Source: Ascidia mentula (lineage: Eukaryota; Chordata; Ascidiacea; Phlebobranchia; Ascidiidae). From it: a stretch of DNA of 64,000 nt. Location: the NCBI GenBank assembly GCA_947561715.1, contig OX387199.1:10297001-10361000 (forward strand). Reading direction: 5' to 3'. This document shows positions 1 to 11,900 of the stretch, piece after piece. A program made the translations under genes and the position numbers. Every line of letters begins with the position of its first letter. Position 1 is the first letter of the stretch. The notes beneath the pieces are model-generated. The model did not search any database. It was not told the origin of the DNA and worked only from the letters and a program-made list of their open reading frames with translations.

Positions 1-2519
1 TGACATTCCCCACTTTGCTGATACTGAGATTGTCCTGACAGCTTTTTTGTGGAATCAACTCTGCTTCCAACTCGATCTCTGCGCTTGTCTTTAAAAAGGA
101 CCAAAACAAATACAATATTTGTTTGTTTAACAAACTTAGCTAAAAATCCCACCACTTTGTTTTGATGTTGAAATGCAATTTCCACGATTAAAAATGGGAA
201 TAAACTTTCCACTGGAAGATAATGGAAATTTGCTGAGAAGTTTTTTGTCAATTGAGGTCGACTTTAGAACATTTTTGTCTGAACCTGACGATGTAAATTT
301 TTGAAAAAAATAAAACTATTTGTCATAAACTTACCTCAAAACTGTTAAAACAAAGTATTTAATTCACACCACCCTGGGCAACATTTGTATCATTAAGTTA
401 AACTTAGTAGAAATTCCCTTTCAAAAAAAAAGTTAAAACTAATAATTTTAATAATAACAATGGTATAACAAATGGTTATAATAATGAGGACACCCTTTAA
501 ACGTAAAAATATTAACATCATGTGCCATTTTATATTACACCTTTGAAACAACCTTCAATGAAATAAAGTAATTTCATGGTTTAAAGTTGTTTTGCAGTGC
601 ACTGAGTATGGAGTTTTTTCATACCTGTACAATATTCATTATTGGAAAATTGGGTTGGAGGAATAACATCAGTACTTGGAACCTAGTTGGTAAAAACATC
701 TAATGACTCAAAAGACAACATGCCATGAATAATCAAATATAAATGTTAAACTTACACGTTGTGCATCATTTTCCACATGTTTGCATGCTTGGAAATGGAG
801 TTTATTTGCAGGGACAACCTGTGGTTTCTCTTCATTGTTTTTGTACATTTTATCATCGCATCTATCATTTGAAAATTTAATTTTGTTCTGTGGATGAGAT
901 GATAAAATTGAAGATGTGATTACAAACAATAACTTAAAAAAAACTTCATTAAATAACCATATTGCTCTGATTATTTTTGACTCACTTGCTTCTCACATTT
1001 TTGCCTAAACATATTACAAGGATATCCAATAAACCACTTTATCACCTGAATGTATCTTGCAGGACATGTTGAAGTCAAATAGGATTGAGAGAAAAATTCA
1101 AGTTCTATTCCACACACTTGATTGCAACTTTCATTCAGATTTGACATGAATGTCTGATGTTAAATAATATCAATTAAAAAATGCAAAAAAAAAATATTTT
1201 GGGCACTTTCAAACCTTTACTATTTCATGACCATCACATCTTGGAAATTTCTGTATTTTGTTATTTCGCACACATGTAAATGGGTAAGTAAAAAGATTTG
1301 GACCTAAAGGTTTGATGTAAACACTACAATAAACTGCATCCTCTTCATCAGCATCAAGAATGTACCCATACTAAAATGCAACTTTGCAATTCACAAAAAT
1401 TGAATGCACATAAAAAAATGTTTTCTTTGTAAATATGTGTACCTGGTTTTTCCAATACTGACCAATAGATTCATAATTTTTAAATACCGTTTCATTGCCA
1501 TTCATGTTTAAATTCCTACTAATTTTTACAATTTGTGCACGTTTCATAGATGGCAGAATATGACACCATGACAGATTTATGTAACAATCTTCAATCTTGA
1601 AATTTTGATCTTCTTGAAATTTTTGTAATGCCTGGAAATGAATAATATGGTTTATTATTTTAACTTTTGTGGTGCCTGTAAACAAATAATAGGGTTTTAA
1701 CAAATAAAGCATTTATGGAAAAAAAAATGCAGGGATTTAAAATGTCTCACCTCCGTGCATATTCCATAATTTTCCAATTGTGGTGGTGGCAGTCTCACAA
1801 GGCAGGGTTTGAGGTGAATTATAATTTCTCCATTACTTACATTAATATCTGCATCTGTTTTAATTAATGCAAAAACGTACTTCTTTTTATTTGTTGTCAT
1901 GAAAGTTATAAACTAAGGACAATTATAAAATTACATAAGAATATAGATAATCAAACTAAATATACACATACCAATAAACTTACTCACTGCTGACATTTTC
2001 CCATGAGTTGAAAGAAACTTTGGATTATTTATGATAAATTTCCCAGCTTGCACCCAACGTGACATGAGTTTAAACTTTATTGTGTATGCCACACATCTTT
2101 CAATCATGCAGTTCTTTGCCATTGAAGCATTGAGAGGCTGGGCAAGATATAAGATTAATAAATTGCTGTTTAGGTGTTACAATAAATATTTTTAGGTACA
2201 TACCTTTAAATTGAGCTTTTTGCAGACCTCTATCAATCTTGTTTTATAGAATGAAACAGGCATCACTGCATTAATAACATCAATGTCTTCTGGGCTTGGG
2301 GAAGCAATCACCTCTTTGCACGAACAAATTAATTGCCGACACTTGCAGCCCTGTTTTAACAAAACATTATATGTTTCTAGCAGTACTTTATTTGTGAATT
2401 AAAATACACATAAAACATACTTGATTGTAAAACTGCTGTTTGCTTTTGCCAATGCTAAGAGTTGTGTGACACAGCTGAACGTCCGGAAGCTTGGTTACAA
2501 ACATCCATTGATCTACCAT
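1..2519 (-). CDS. C18orf63: C18orf63-like protein (DUF4708), 3' end outside the window
   Basis: Nine coding exons were reconstructed on the minus strand: 2421-2519, 2204-2350, 1988-2137, 1751-1912, 1443-1631, 1215-1370, 1046-1153, 756-887 and 1-88 (partial). All joins are phase 0 with GT/AG borders, and every exon is an exact multiple of three. Blocks resembling vertebrate C18orf63 occur in the same order: LPDVQLC near residue 11, EVIASPSPEDIDV followed by PVSFYK, WVQAGKF, LVRLPPPQLE, LSWCHILPSMK and YGYILDADEEDAVYC with FTYPFTCVR. The last exon (TSAEIELEAELIPQ) is less certain because the C-terminal half of the family is poorly conserved and the ORF runs off the window. The family's function is unknown; I see no catalytic motif, signal peptide or membrane segment. 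The ATG at 2519 is in frame with the first conserved block and faces TYW2 across about 0.9 kb. Confidence 0.85.
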
Positions 2520-3427
2520 TTTTGGACCTAGTATTTATTTCACAATTTGGTTTTTAACAAACTTCCTATATCTGGACCGTCCGCAAACTTCATACTCCCA
2601 TGGGTTTACCGTTCGAAGAAAGATTTATTAATTCCCGCGTTTCGTCACAAAACTAAGGACCCAAACCAATCAGTACAAGTGAAATTTTTCAGGAGTGTTG
2701 GCTTTCACTGATACATTTCAAACAATAAACCAGATTTTTCGAAACAATATGTTGGAAATACGTACTGTAGTCTATGTGAAGTGCTATAGAACAGAATTGA
2801 TTTTTGCCTGATTGAAGGTCGAGGCACTAGCCACCTTCTTGGCAGCCCAATACATGCATCGGAATTTTGGAATGCACATGCAGCACGTTGAAACCAGAGG
2901 ACAAAATCATGACATCGCCACATGAATATTTTTAAGCTAAAGAGGTGCAACTGTGGTAGGTCGTACGTGTATAGGCTACTAGTGGTGTACTCAAAAGGTA
3001 GTACGCGAGCAACTTACAAGAGAATTTGCAAAATTGAATATTTGATTCAAAATTTTTTTTCTTCGGGTTACACACGTTGGCGCTTATAACGTAAATGGAA
3101 GACATTTCACCCAACTCATGTAAACTAGTGCATTTGTTTATTGAGCTTGGAGATTTTGATTTGAGCTGGATAAACAGATTACATTTTGACTGCAACTGAA
3201 GTTGCCGAATAACGACCACCCCATGCTACTGCACTCTAGCGGTGTATTGATGTGAGAAGTTGCATGCAAGCGTGAGGGTATTTTCCCTTCAATTTACCCG
3301 CGAAGTTAAATAAAAATATATTGCAGTGATTCAGGTGCAAACAAAAACAAATTACATTTACCAAATCATGTAGAAACCCTTTAAATATATAGCTATTAGT
3401 TATTTGCTATAAAATTAAAACAACTTG
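2520..3427. promoter_or_regulatory. Head-to-head intergenic region, probable bidirectional promoter
   Basis: This 908-bp gap separates the start codons of the minus-strand C18orf63-like gene and the plus-strand TYW2 gene, so both promoters should lie here. Short ORFs in it (for example 2705-2950 and 2932-3219 on the minus strand) have no splice-compatible context or recognisable homology and look like chance. I see no confident TATA box or named operator. The promoter role is inferred from gene orientation only. Confidence 0.4.
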
Positions 3428-6400
3428 ATGACGGCTACACAGGTGTGTTTTACAGCTTGTAAAGAAAACATTAGTATGGTATGTTTTTTTAAACATAAAA
3501 TTAGATAACAATACCTTTGCCATGCGCTTGTATGTTAACCACAATACTCTCCACATTTATTTTTTCAATGCCTTGCAGCTTTGCAATGCAGTACAAAAGC
3601 TTTGTGCCGAAATTGGTGTTGTTTGGTCCCAAGTCATGGAAAACGATTTACCCAGAAAATGGGAGAGACATGGAGACATGATCTTGTTACCGAAGAATTG
3701 CTTTGGAGAGGATTTATGGGCTAATGTTGGTAAGAGACACAAAAGTTAGCTCAAGTGTACAAAACCCATATGTGTTATGTTGACATTTAGTGAGGTTATC
3801 AGTTTTACCATCACTAAGCTTATTTGTAGGTTTAGAAAAGAACAAACTTTGGGATGTGGTGGCCAAGACGCTCAATGCTAAAAGACTGGCACAACAAACT
3901 ATTATCACAAATGATGACTTTCGTACGCCACAAGTTGTGATGTTAAAAGGAGATAATCCTATTGTGGTTCACCAAGACAACAAAATCAAGTATGGTAAAA
4001 CAAAGTGCTTCAGTACAATTGTATGCACCAGGATAACCACTTTTTTCACAATAGGCCATAAATATTTGACCAGGGAAGATTAGGGGCTGAAAATTGTTCC
4101 AAACAATATAATTGGGCCGAAATGCTTTCCGTGTACAGCCAATTTAATAGCAATGATTTCTGTGTCCAAACCTGTCGCGCTGTAGTTCGTTGTCACAGTA
4201 AAATGACATATTTTTTATGTAAACCTGGGCAACGTAATAAAAAGCATTGAATTTTTAGGTATGAGTTTGATGTTACAAAATGCATGTTTTCTTCGGGAAA
4301 CATAACTGAAAAAATTCGTATGGCAAAACTCAACTGTCACGATGAAGTTATTGTGGACATGTTTGCAGGTTCTTTTGTTTTTTATGACATCAAAACTTTT
4401 GTTATATACGTAACTCACGAAAATATATTCGTGTTATATGTATTATAAAGTATGAGTAACAACATTATAGTTTTTAACTTTTTCCTAACTAATAAAAATT
4501 TTTGAAGGCATTGGATATTTTACTCTTCCACTGTTGGTCCATGCAAAAGCAAAGCATGTCCATGCTTGTGAATGGAACCCGGATGCTGCAGTTGCTCTGA
4601 AGAATAACTTAGCTTTAAACAAAGTTTCACAAAAGTGTTCAGTACATGAAGGGGATAACCGAAAGGTTAATCATTGCTCTTATTTTGGCATATGAACTAT
4701 TCTTAATGTTTCTCTATTTTAAATAGCATTTAAAAAGTAATATATATTGCACCATGTAGACCAGGGGTGCACAACCTGCGGCTGCGGATGTTAATTGTTG
4801 CATCCTTGCACACATTTATTAAAATATATGCGTTAGTGGCCATGTACTATTTAAAATTGTAAGACCACTGTAACGAGATATGTGGCTTCTCAAACTGGTT
4901 TGGAAAGACGGTTTGTCTAAATTTTAAGACTCACTATGCCAAGTGTGGTGCAGCTTCTACAACTATTGAATACAGGCAACACAAAGTGCAATAATATAGA
5001 TGGTGAGGTTAAAACAAATTGATAGCATATTGTAAATCATCATGAAGTTTTAAAAAGCTAAACAGTTTGGATGAAATCATTCAGTCATTCCTAAAACTGT
5101 CGGTCACCAACTTGCAAAGGCTGATTCCTGCAGTCACTTTCTGATGTTTTCTCTATTATCATTCAGTCATGTCCATAGGCGTCGATTTTTTAACGTTTTG
5201 TAATTAATTAAGGGTGACTTTTTCAGGTTTCAGAAACACGCAAAAAACATTTCGTCAGTCGTATCGCCTTAAACATAGGTAAACGACGCAAATTCCATTT
5301 CGTGTCACTTTGTTGCATAACAATCCACGAGACACTTGTGTTTGTACTGATTGTGACAAGGATAATATAGGTCGTTTGAAACTAGCTTAAGGCATAGTAT
5401 AATGTATGTGTTTTTTCTGACAATATTTCCTAATTTTTTTAATTTAAATGAAATCTAGGGGTGACAATACACACATTGTCACCCCTGTTTGTTTGTGAGG
5501 GGTGACATGTCACCCTTAAATCGCCGTCTATGGTCATGTCGTTAAAATGCAAAAGGTTATTGAAAGAAGAGAAAAGGGTGTTTAATCCGAAGTGGGAGGT
5601 GCATTATGTTATGATGCAAAAAGCAACACATTCCATGTCGTGTCTAATGTAGCCAAGTTGGCAAACCTTAATAATGCAAAGCAGCATTTTCAGCGGCATG
5701 TGTCGCACATCTATGCAAAATTGGAGGGAGAGTCTAGAAAGGTATGTGTCAAAAATTCAAAAAAATGTGTGTACGTCAGCAAACCAATTGTATCTCGTCT
5801 TCCTACACTCTACCAATTATCACTGCTTACTACTAGGTGGCATATCATCTTGGTGACAGTAAAGCCCTATTCAATGGAGAATTTGTTAAGCGATGTATCA
5901 TGGATGTTTTTGAATGCATTCATTCTGACAAGGGAATATTGAATACTCGTCGATTTGCTCTTGTGCAAGTAACAACAGTGCTCAATTTCCTTTAAAAACA
6001 ACAGTTTGTCTCTTGTACAAAACAGTACAAGATTTCTGAAGCAAATGTTGTCTCTTTAAAAGACATCTCAAGCAGCGCTCAAAAAAACTACAGGAATTGG
6101 CCAGAAAAACTCTTTTTTTGGGAACACTCACATGTGTGAAGTAGATTTTTCTAAACGAAGAATTTGAAGAACATGTTCTACTCAAATTTTGGACAGCAAT
6201 CTGGAGTCGGGTCTGATGTTTTCTATAAGCATCCTAATTTTAAACGTTTATTTTGAAAGGCCATGCAAGAACGATGCAGTCATTAAATACTTCGACACTT
6301 AATAACTTTGTAATATATAAAGTATTATTTTACTGGCGAATGTTAGTAAATGATAGTGGGTGTGTTGCAGCTGGAAGCAGTGAAAAAGTTGTGCACTCCA

Positions 6401-7456
6401 GATGTAGACGTACTGCTTTGAAGAATATTTAACTTTTTTATTCTAGTGTGGCACAACAAAATTTTAAACAAGATATTCTCTGTTTCTATTTATGACTCAT
6501 CCTTTTTCGTAACTTTACTCCACTTTCCCATTGTATTAAAACAGTGCTTCCCATCCTTTATTAACTTGTGACACCCTACCAAAGATATAAAGATTTTGTG
6601 ACACCCGGCCAGCCCATGAGCATTGTATGCTGTATTCAAACTTTAAAACATATTCATATTCTACACAAGTAGCACAGACATTGTATGAATGAATGCATAC
6701 AAAATAAAAACAAAGATGATTAAAGTTTTAAACCTTAAAATAACATCACAGAAGTGTACAGATTATGGTGGAAATTGCACCCCATGAATTTTACTGATGA
6801 TACCAGGTTGGAAACTGCTGTATTAAACCCTCAGAAGGGCATTATTATTTATTGTGCCTTATTGTAAATATGTAATTTTCTTAAAAAGCTAGCTGTGCCC
6901 TGACATGGTAACCAAAACATTTAAAATACATGTATTAAGACAACACTGCATACATTTTTGTGTGTTCTACACCTATATTAATTATTAAGTGTTAATAATT
7001 GTTAGTTTTGATAATGTATGATCTGTGTTTGTTTAGGTTTGTCCACAAAATGTTGCTGATCGCATTATTCTGGGACTAATTCCATCTGCAGCTGCAAGTT
7101 ATGAGGCAGCTTGCCGTGCCCTTAAACAACAACATGGTGGTATTATGCACATTCATGAAAATGTAACATCCTATTCACAAGGAAAGGAACCTCTATTGAT
7201 TGATGGAAGCATTGCTTTCGATAAAAGAATTAGTTTTGCTGATACTTCATGTAATCGTACAATGAAAAGTGATTGGTTACAATGGGCCATGTGTACTGCA
7301 CAGCATTTACTTGAAATTTTGGATAAACTATCTAATAATTCAGAAAGTAAAAACTGGTTTGTAAATGTTATTCACATAGAAAGGGTAAAATCATATGCAC
7401 CACACATTGACCACATGGTGGCAGACTTGGGTATCCATCCCAAGTCAACAAGCTAA
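3428..7456 (+). CDS. TRMT12: tRNA wybutosine-synthesizing protein 2 (TYW2/TRMT12)
   Basis: Six exons: 3428-3478, 3579-3729, 3830-3989, 4259-4368, 4508-4665 and 7037-7456, giving 349 residues. TYW2 transfers the alpha-amino-alpha-carboxypropyl group of S-adenosylmethionine onto a wybutosine intermediate at G37 of tRNA-Phe. Family blocks appear in order: LPRKWERHGDMILLP, RTPQVVMLKGD, KYEFDVTKCMFSSGNITEK, then SAM-binding motif I DMFAGIGYFTLPLLV, then HACEWNPDA and GDNRKVCPQNVADRIILGLIPS. The third donor is best placed at 3990 (AA|GTATGG), because only that join restores the conserved YEFDVT block; the stronger-looking GTAAAA five bases downstream breaks the frame. The last intron is about 2.4 kb and full of transposon DNA, yet the protein reads cleanly across it. 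A polyadenylation signal lies about 500 bp after the stop. Confidence 0.93.
5173..5533. mobile_element. MITE nested inside the hAT element
   Basis: Termini are CCATAGGCGTCGATTT (5173-5188) and, on the opposite strand, CCATAGACGGCGATTT (5533-5518), matching at 14 of 16 positions. The duplicated target TCATGT lies at 5167-5172 and 5534-5539. Inside is a perfect 11-bp inverted repeat (GGGGTGACAAT at 5458-5468, its complement at 5475-5485) and further GGGTGACA/TGTCACCC blocks, but no coding frame. Removing the element rejoins the hAT sequence, so it inserted after the hAT did. The superfamily is not clear from the ends. Confidence 0.8.
5540..6230 (+). pseudogene. Decayed hAT transposase (BED-finger and catalytic-domain remnants)
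   Basis: Pieces of a transposase reading frame follow one another in three different frames, so the gene is broken by several frameshifts and stops. First comes KRVFNPKWEVHYV (about 5560-5625), the usual lead-in to a BED-like zinc finger. Next is NNAKQHFQRHVSHIYAKL (about 5668-5722), the histidine half of such a finger. Then GDSKALFNGEFVKRCIMDVF (starting near 5850) resembles the conserved segment ahead of the catalytic core in GTF2IRD2/ZBED-like hAT transposases. The remainder to about 6230 is only weakly readable. It is certainly non-functional; assignment to a hAT subfamily is from memory of the motifs. Confidence 0.7.
6542..6820. mobile_element. 279-bp hAT-type MITE
   Basis: The left end is CAGTGCTTCCCATCC (6542-6556). 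The right end on the opposite strand is CAGCAGTTTCCAACC (6820-6806), an imperfect inverted repeat. Flanking target copies are TATTAAAA (6534-6541) and TATTAAAC (6821-6828), matching at 7 of 8 positions. No ORF is present. It lies in the same TYW2 intron as the larger hAT element but has different ends, so it is a separate family. Confidence 0.72.
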
Positions 7457-7960
7457 CCGAGTTTCTTGCTAATTAGTTTTTATTTTGCTTTGGGTTACAG
7501 AAAACTGTTTCATTTATAAATTTTTTTATGAAAGTTGCTAAATAACAAATCACAGATAACAAGATATCGTCATGCAATATTTTTACTCTGGTATTTATAT
7601 TCAGAGTCATACACTGGGTATTTTGTTACTGGCACTAGATTTAAATAATCTCCATGGCATTGATTTGAAGGCTGTGAAAACTTGTTAACTTATGATTGAC
7701 CAGAAATACATATCAGGTTGCAATACAATTTTTGTCTTGGGAGCATTGATTAATGCTCATGAAGGTTTGGATTCACTAAAGTAATGCATGCAGTTTTAAT
7801 TAATTTGTGTTTGGGACATTTTTTAAATTGAACATCGAAGAATTTTTGTATAATTTGTAAATGAATATTTTAGCATTTACTGTTGTTTGTGATTTTTGTG
7901 GTGTTTTACTGTAGTTATTTTTTCTTGTATCTATTTATGCATTAACAATTTACACTCTGT

Positions 7961-7966
7961 AATAAA
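7961..7966 (+). terminator. Candidate poly(A) signal of TYW2
   Basis: AATAAA, 505 bp past the TYW2 stop codon and the first clear hexamer on the sense strand in the 3' flank. Confidence 0.45.
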
Positions 7967-8364
7967 CCTGTGCTATTACAGAGCAGTGACATGCATTAAC
8001 ATATAATAGTGTTGTTTAGTCCAAATTTTTGTAGCCAAGTGACTTGACCATGTTATTTAAGGGAGTCGAAATTTGTCAGAAATTTTACAGGTTTTTGTCA
8101 AAATTCACATTTCAGCACAGGATTAAAATAGAAACAGTTATGAATGATCACACAACCATGGCACGATATATGGTTTATTGATTTCATGCCACACTTAGCC
8201 CAACATAAGCTTTTTTGAAAACAGGTTTGCATGTCATGCCCTTTGCATTATTTCCAAAAATAAATCGGTAACAGCACCACATGTGTTGCAAACCACACCA
8301 TCATACCAGGTTTGTCTGTTCCAGGTTAAGTAAATACTGCTTGTAACATTAAAAATGCCTCCCA

Positions 8365-8370
8365 TTTATT
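8365..8370 (-). terminator. Candidate poly(A) signal of AHR
   Basis: Reads AATAAA on the minus strand, about 540 bp after the AHR stop. A second hexamer lies at 8174-8179 and could be used instead. Confidence 0.4.
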
Positions 8371-8910
8371 TGAAAAATAAGGCACATACTGACATGCTAC
8401 AAACTTCATATTGTCCAGAGAAAACCATTTTTTTTGGTAACTGGTAAAGCATGACAACTATACCAAAGCGCTAATAAACAGTGCAAGTTAAACTATAAAA
8501 CATTGAATATGTGAGTAAACCAGCTGTTTACATATTCAAACCTATGTAGGTGGTGCAGTACATTTTCACAGACATTTAAACCAAAAATAAAATCAAGCAG
8601 CTTTAAAAAGTATATACAAATACCAAATGAACGTTTCATTGGTTATAGTAACACCAATGCTCTGCAAAAACTCACAGCCTCAGATTGAAAAAATACAAAG
8701 GAAAATTTAAAGTCATTAAGCAAACATCATTCAGCCAAAACAACATGTCACTTTACAATGTTTTGAACAAACATTCGGGTCAAATTTCATTTGCACTTTG
8801 TGCTAGAGATTTACGCTGGTGTAGACTTGCTTGGCATGTCAGTATTCCAAATCATAGCACTAAGAAATATATAAATACCAGTTACCTGGGTTAGTATTGG
8901 TAGAAGTTAG

Positions 8911-11900
8911 TTAATAATTACCAAGATCGTTGAACAAATTGTTAGCTTGGCTGTTTTCTGGTATTTCAGATTGCTCATCATAATTAGTGCTCATAGATTG
9001 GATGGATGATAAACTCATATTCGGAGAAACACTGGCAGTACTGTCATACTACAACAAAAAAAGTTAAGATTACAGAAAATGTAATTTATAGAATTCATTA
9101 AATTTTAGCATGGCTTGTCAAAAACATTGTTTAAAACAAATGTTAAATATAACTTGCAATCAACTTGACTGTAGTTCAGCAACTGTAATTATGTGACCGT
9201 TTAACATACGTTTGCACTTCTGTTACTTTTTTATATAGTAACAACTAAGCTTTTTCGATAGGCATTTGGAATATTGTACTTGGACTGACCTGATTGAGAT
9301 AAAAAGGGTCTTTTTGAGCAATAGGAGGGTGAGTAGAAGGCTGCATCTGCTAAAAGTGATAAAACATTAGTATTCTTTGTAAAATCTGTCTTTTTGAGCA
9401 ATTCATACAACAGTGTCTTACCACAGCTGTATTTGGTTCTTTGAACTGGCAACTTGACATAAATGCTATAGGAAACAATAGTTTAATTAGAATTTTTTTT
9501 TTATGTTTTTTAGATTGAAAAACTCATCACCCCTCGTTATTATAACACACCTTGAACTTTGTCAGCGTTTATGTTGGGCATGTCTTCATCTGGAATGAGA
9601 CCTGTAGCAATGGCCATTGCATGCGATGGGTGTTTATTCAAGTAGTTTTGTACTTTAGACAAAGGATTTGTCGTCTGGCAAAAACAAATTTTAAAACATT
9701 ATTTGGGTTGTATAGGTAAAGCATTTATATACCTGGTAATGGCTGGCAATCTTGTTTAGATCAAATTGAATTTGGTTTTCTTGTTGTCCAACAAGTTCCA
9801 TATTATTCCAGTTTGATGGCACAGGAAGATCAGTGTCAATACTTGGATTTTGACCTGACATGTTCTGTAACATTGTAACACTTCAGTTGCGAAGAAGGCA
9901 AATTAGAAACGTCATGTTTTTTCTTCACAAATTACAGTGCATTACCACTCAAAGTCAAATCAGTCTATATTTTGTACACTTATGTCCTTTACAATTTTAT
10001 TATAACAATTGGTACCATGTTAATACACATTACGCCTTGCAGTTGTGTTTGAAGTTGCAACAAACTCAGAAATCTTACCATGGTATGGTTTCTGTCTTGC
10101 ATGACAATAGTTGACTTAATAGTCATGGATTCCATTACTGAAGCATTACCGAACGGTGCATTTATAGGTGTAATACTTTCTTCCAACATTTGATATTTGT
10201 AATTATTGTCTTGTGTCTGTAAGTTGTTGGAAAAGTACAACGAACTCGACATGTTTTGTTCGTTACGTGGTTCATTGACATGTGTTGGAAACGGCTGTTG
10301 CTGGGCTGTGATTTCAGACTTTGGCATCGTTTTTCCCATAGATGAAGTGTGCATTGTACTATTTTCAGCTTTGCCATATGGGTAGGGTCGTTTATTTCCA
10401 GCTCTGACAGCATTTTGCTGCTGGTAACTAGGGTTAGGGTTATGTACAGATGTTTGGTTTGGATCAGTGATTGGATGGTGATGCAAAGGCGGGGGCTCCT
10501 GCTTTGAACAACCAACCATTGCACCACCATTGTTAATTGCCTTTCCGGGTGCAACAAACATATTCTGTTGGTTCATAGTCTGGTTCTGGTGATAAGGATT
10601 TTGGCCAGGAGAAATGACATCCTTCATGGAGCTACAAGGACTTTGATTTGAATTTGGTTCTGCAAACGGATAAAAGTGAATATCTGAACCATCAGTTCTG
10701 GGGCCGTTTTGTTGTTGGAGCGAGTCATCATCGTATGGGTTAACGTTTGCCATACCCCCCACTTCACATGATGCTGGAATGCCAGGATTGGCAAAGATGT
10801 CAGAAGTTTGATTTGGCAAGTTTCCACTGTATATGTCCATCTGCTGCATTGACAGAGCACCATATAGAGTTTTTCTGTCAACATCATCAAATCCAGGTTC
10901 AAACCCATTTTCCATTTTTGTTTTCTTTGAAGCTGGGCCATCCAACTGCTCCATGCCTTCATTTAGAGGATTTTTCTCTGGTCCTCCTCTTGTGCCAATT
11001 GGGTTTACTTGGCCATACAGAATAGCGTGTCCTGTGAAATCAAATCGAAATGCAGAACTGCGTTTCTTCATGTGGTCCTCTCCCTCTTGGTCCCTGTGAG
11101 TGGTTTTATTTTAGCCAACATTTACTGAAGGCAGAGCAATAGTTTTGTAACTTGCACTTACGGAATAGGTCGATGTGTTGAAATGATGTAATCTGGTCTA
11201 TTGTGTCTAAACACCAGTCTGGCAGAGGCAGTTACCCACAACCATTTATTGTTTTGATGAAGGAGTCTGAACACTGTAAGGCCACTTTCACCTTTTCTCA
11301 TCACTAAAAACACAAATTATGCAATAAGTGGTTGTAACTTTCAGTTAAGTAACAAAGCTTACATTTTGTATGGGCATCTGCACAATGCATCATGTCAGCA
11401 GAGTGAATAAACTCATAACCAGATCTCTGCCGAAGTTGCACTTCCGTGTAACCAAGAACCAGTTTTCCCCTGATCAAAAAGTGTTTGGATAATTAACATC
11501 AAGAAAATTTATTTTAAACTGCTTGGTCGGTGGGTTGATACTTTTGTCTATTCAAGTTGCATATGGTATAGTCACAAAATTTCATTTAGATGTTAAAAAA
11601 TGACATTTTCACAATATACGATTTTAACTACACATGTTTTGCTTAGATCAACTAAAACAGTGAGTTATGTTCTATTGCAATAATTTTTCATGTATTGGTA
11701 CAAACTTTGCATCGATTCCAAGTGGAGTGTAGTCCAGTTTATGCTTTGTGCGAAAAATAAAGTTTTTCGTTCTAATTTCTAGGATGGATGGTGTTTGGAG
11801 TGGAGCGGCCAGAAGGAAGAGGGCAGTTTCTGGCAGTAATGGCACATTTCCTTCTCCCCTTCTGTTCTGACCCCGGATTATCCGAAGGTGCCCAGTGAAG

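Larger units (their letters stand above)
4762..6401 (+). mobile_element. hAT-superfamily DNA transposon, defective, with perfect 8-bp target duplication
   Basis: The left terminal inverted repeat is CAGGGGTGCACAACC (4762-4776). The right end, read on the minus strand, is CTGGAGTGCACAACT (6401-6387), matching at 12 of 15 positions. The direct repeat ATGTAGAC flanks both sides exactly (4754-4761 and 6402-6409); an 8-bp duplication is the hAT hallmark. The interior carries a decayed transposase on the same strand and a second element nested at 5173-5533. The whole unit sits in the last intron of TYW2. Ends and duplication are seen directly; the superfamily call follows from the 8-bp duplication, the CAG ends and the transposase remnants. 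Confidence 0.9.
7457..8910. other. Convergent 3' flanks of TYW2 and AHR
   Basis: TYW2 (+) and AHR (-) converge here. The stretch is AT-rich, with candidate polyadenylation signals for both genes. The 69-codon plus-strand ORF at 8685-8894 has no recognisable content. Nothing else is supported. Confidence 0.5.

Noticed and set aside
3991..3999. Stronger-looking donor (GTAAAA at 3995) for TYW2 exon 3
   Set aside because: It puts the next exon out of frame with the conserved YEFDVTKCMFS block; the GTATGG donor five bases upstream keeps it.
10428..10445. Telomere-like GGGTTAGGG within the AHR exon
   Set aside because: Fewer than two repeat units inside a coding exon; chance.
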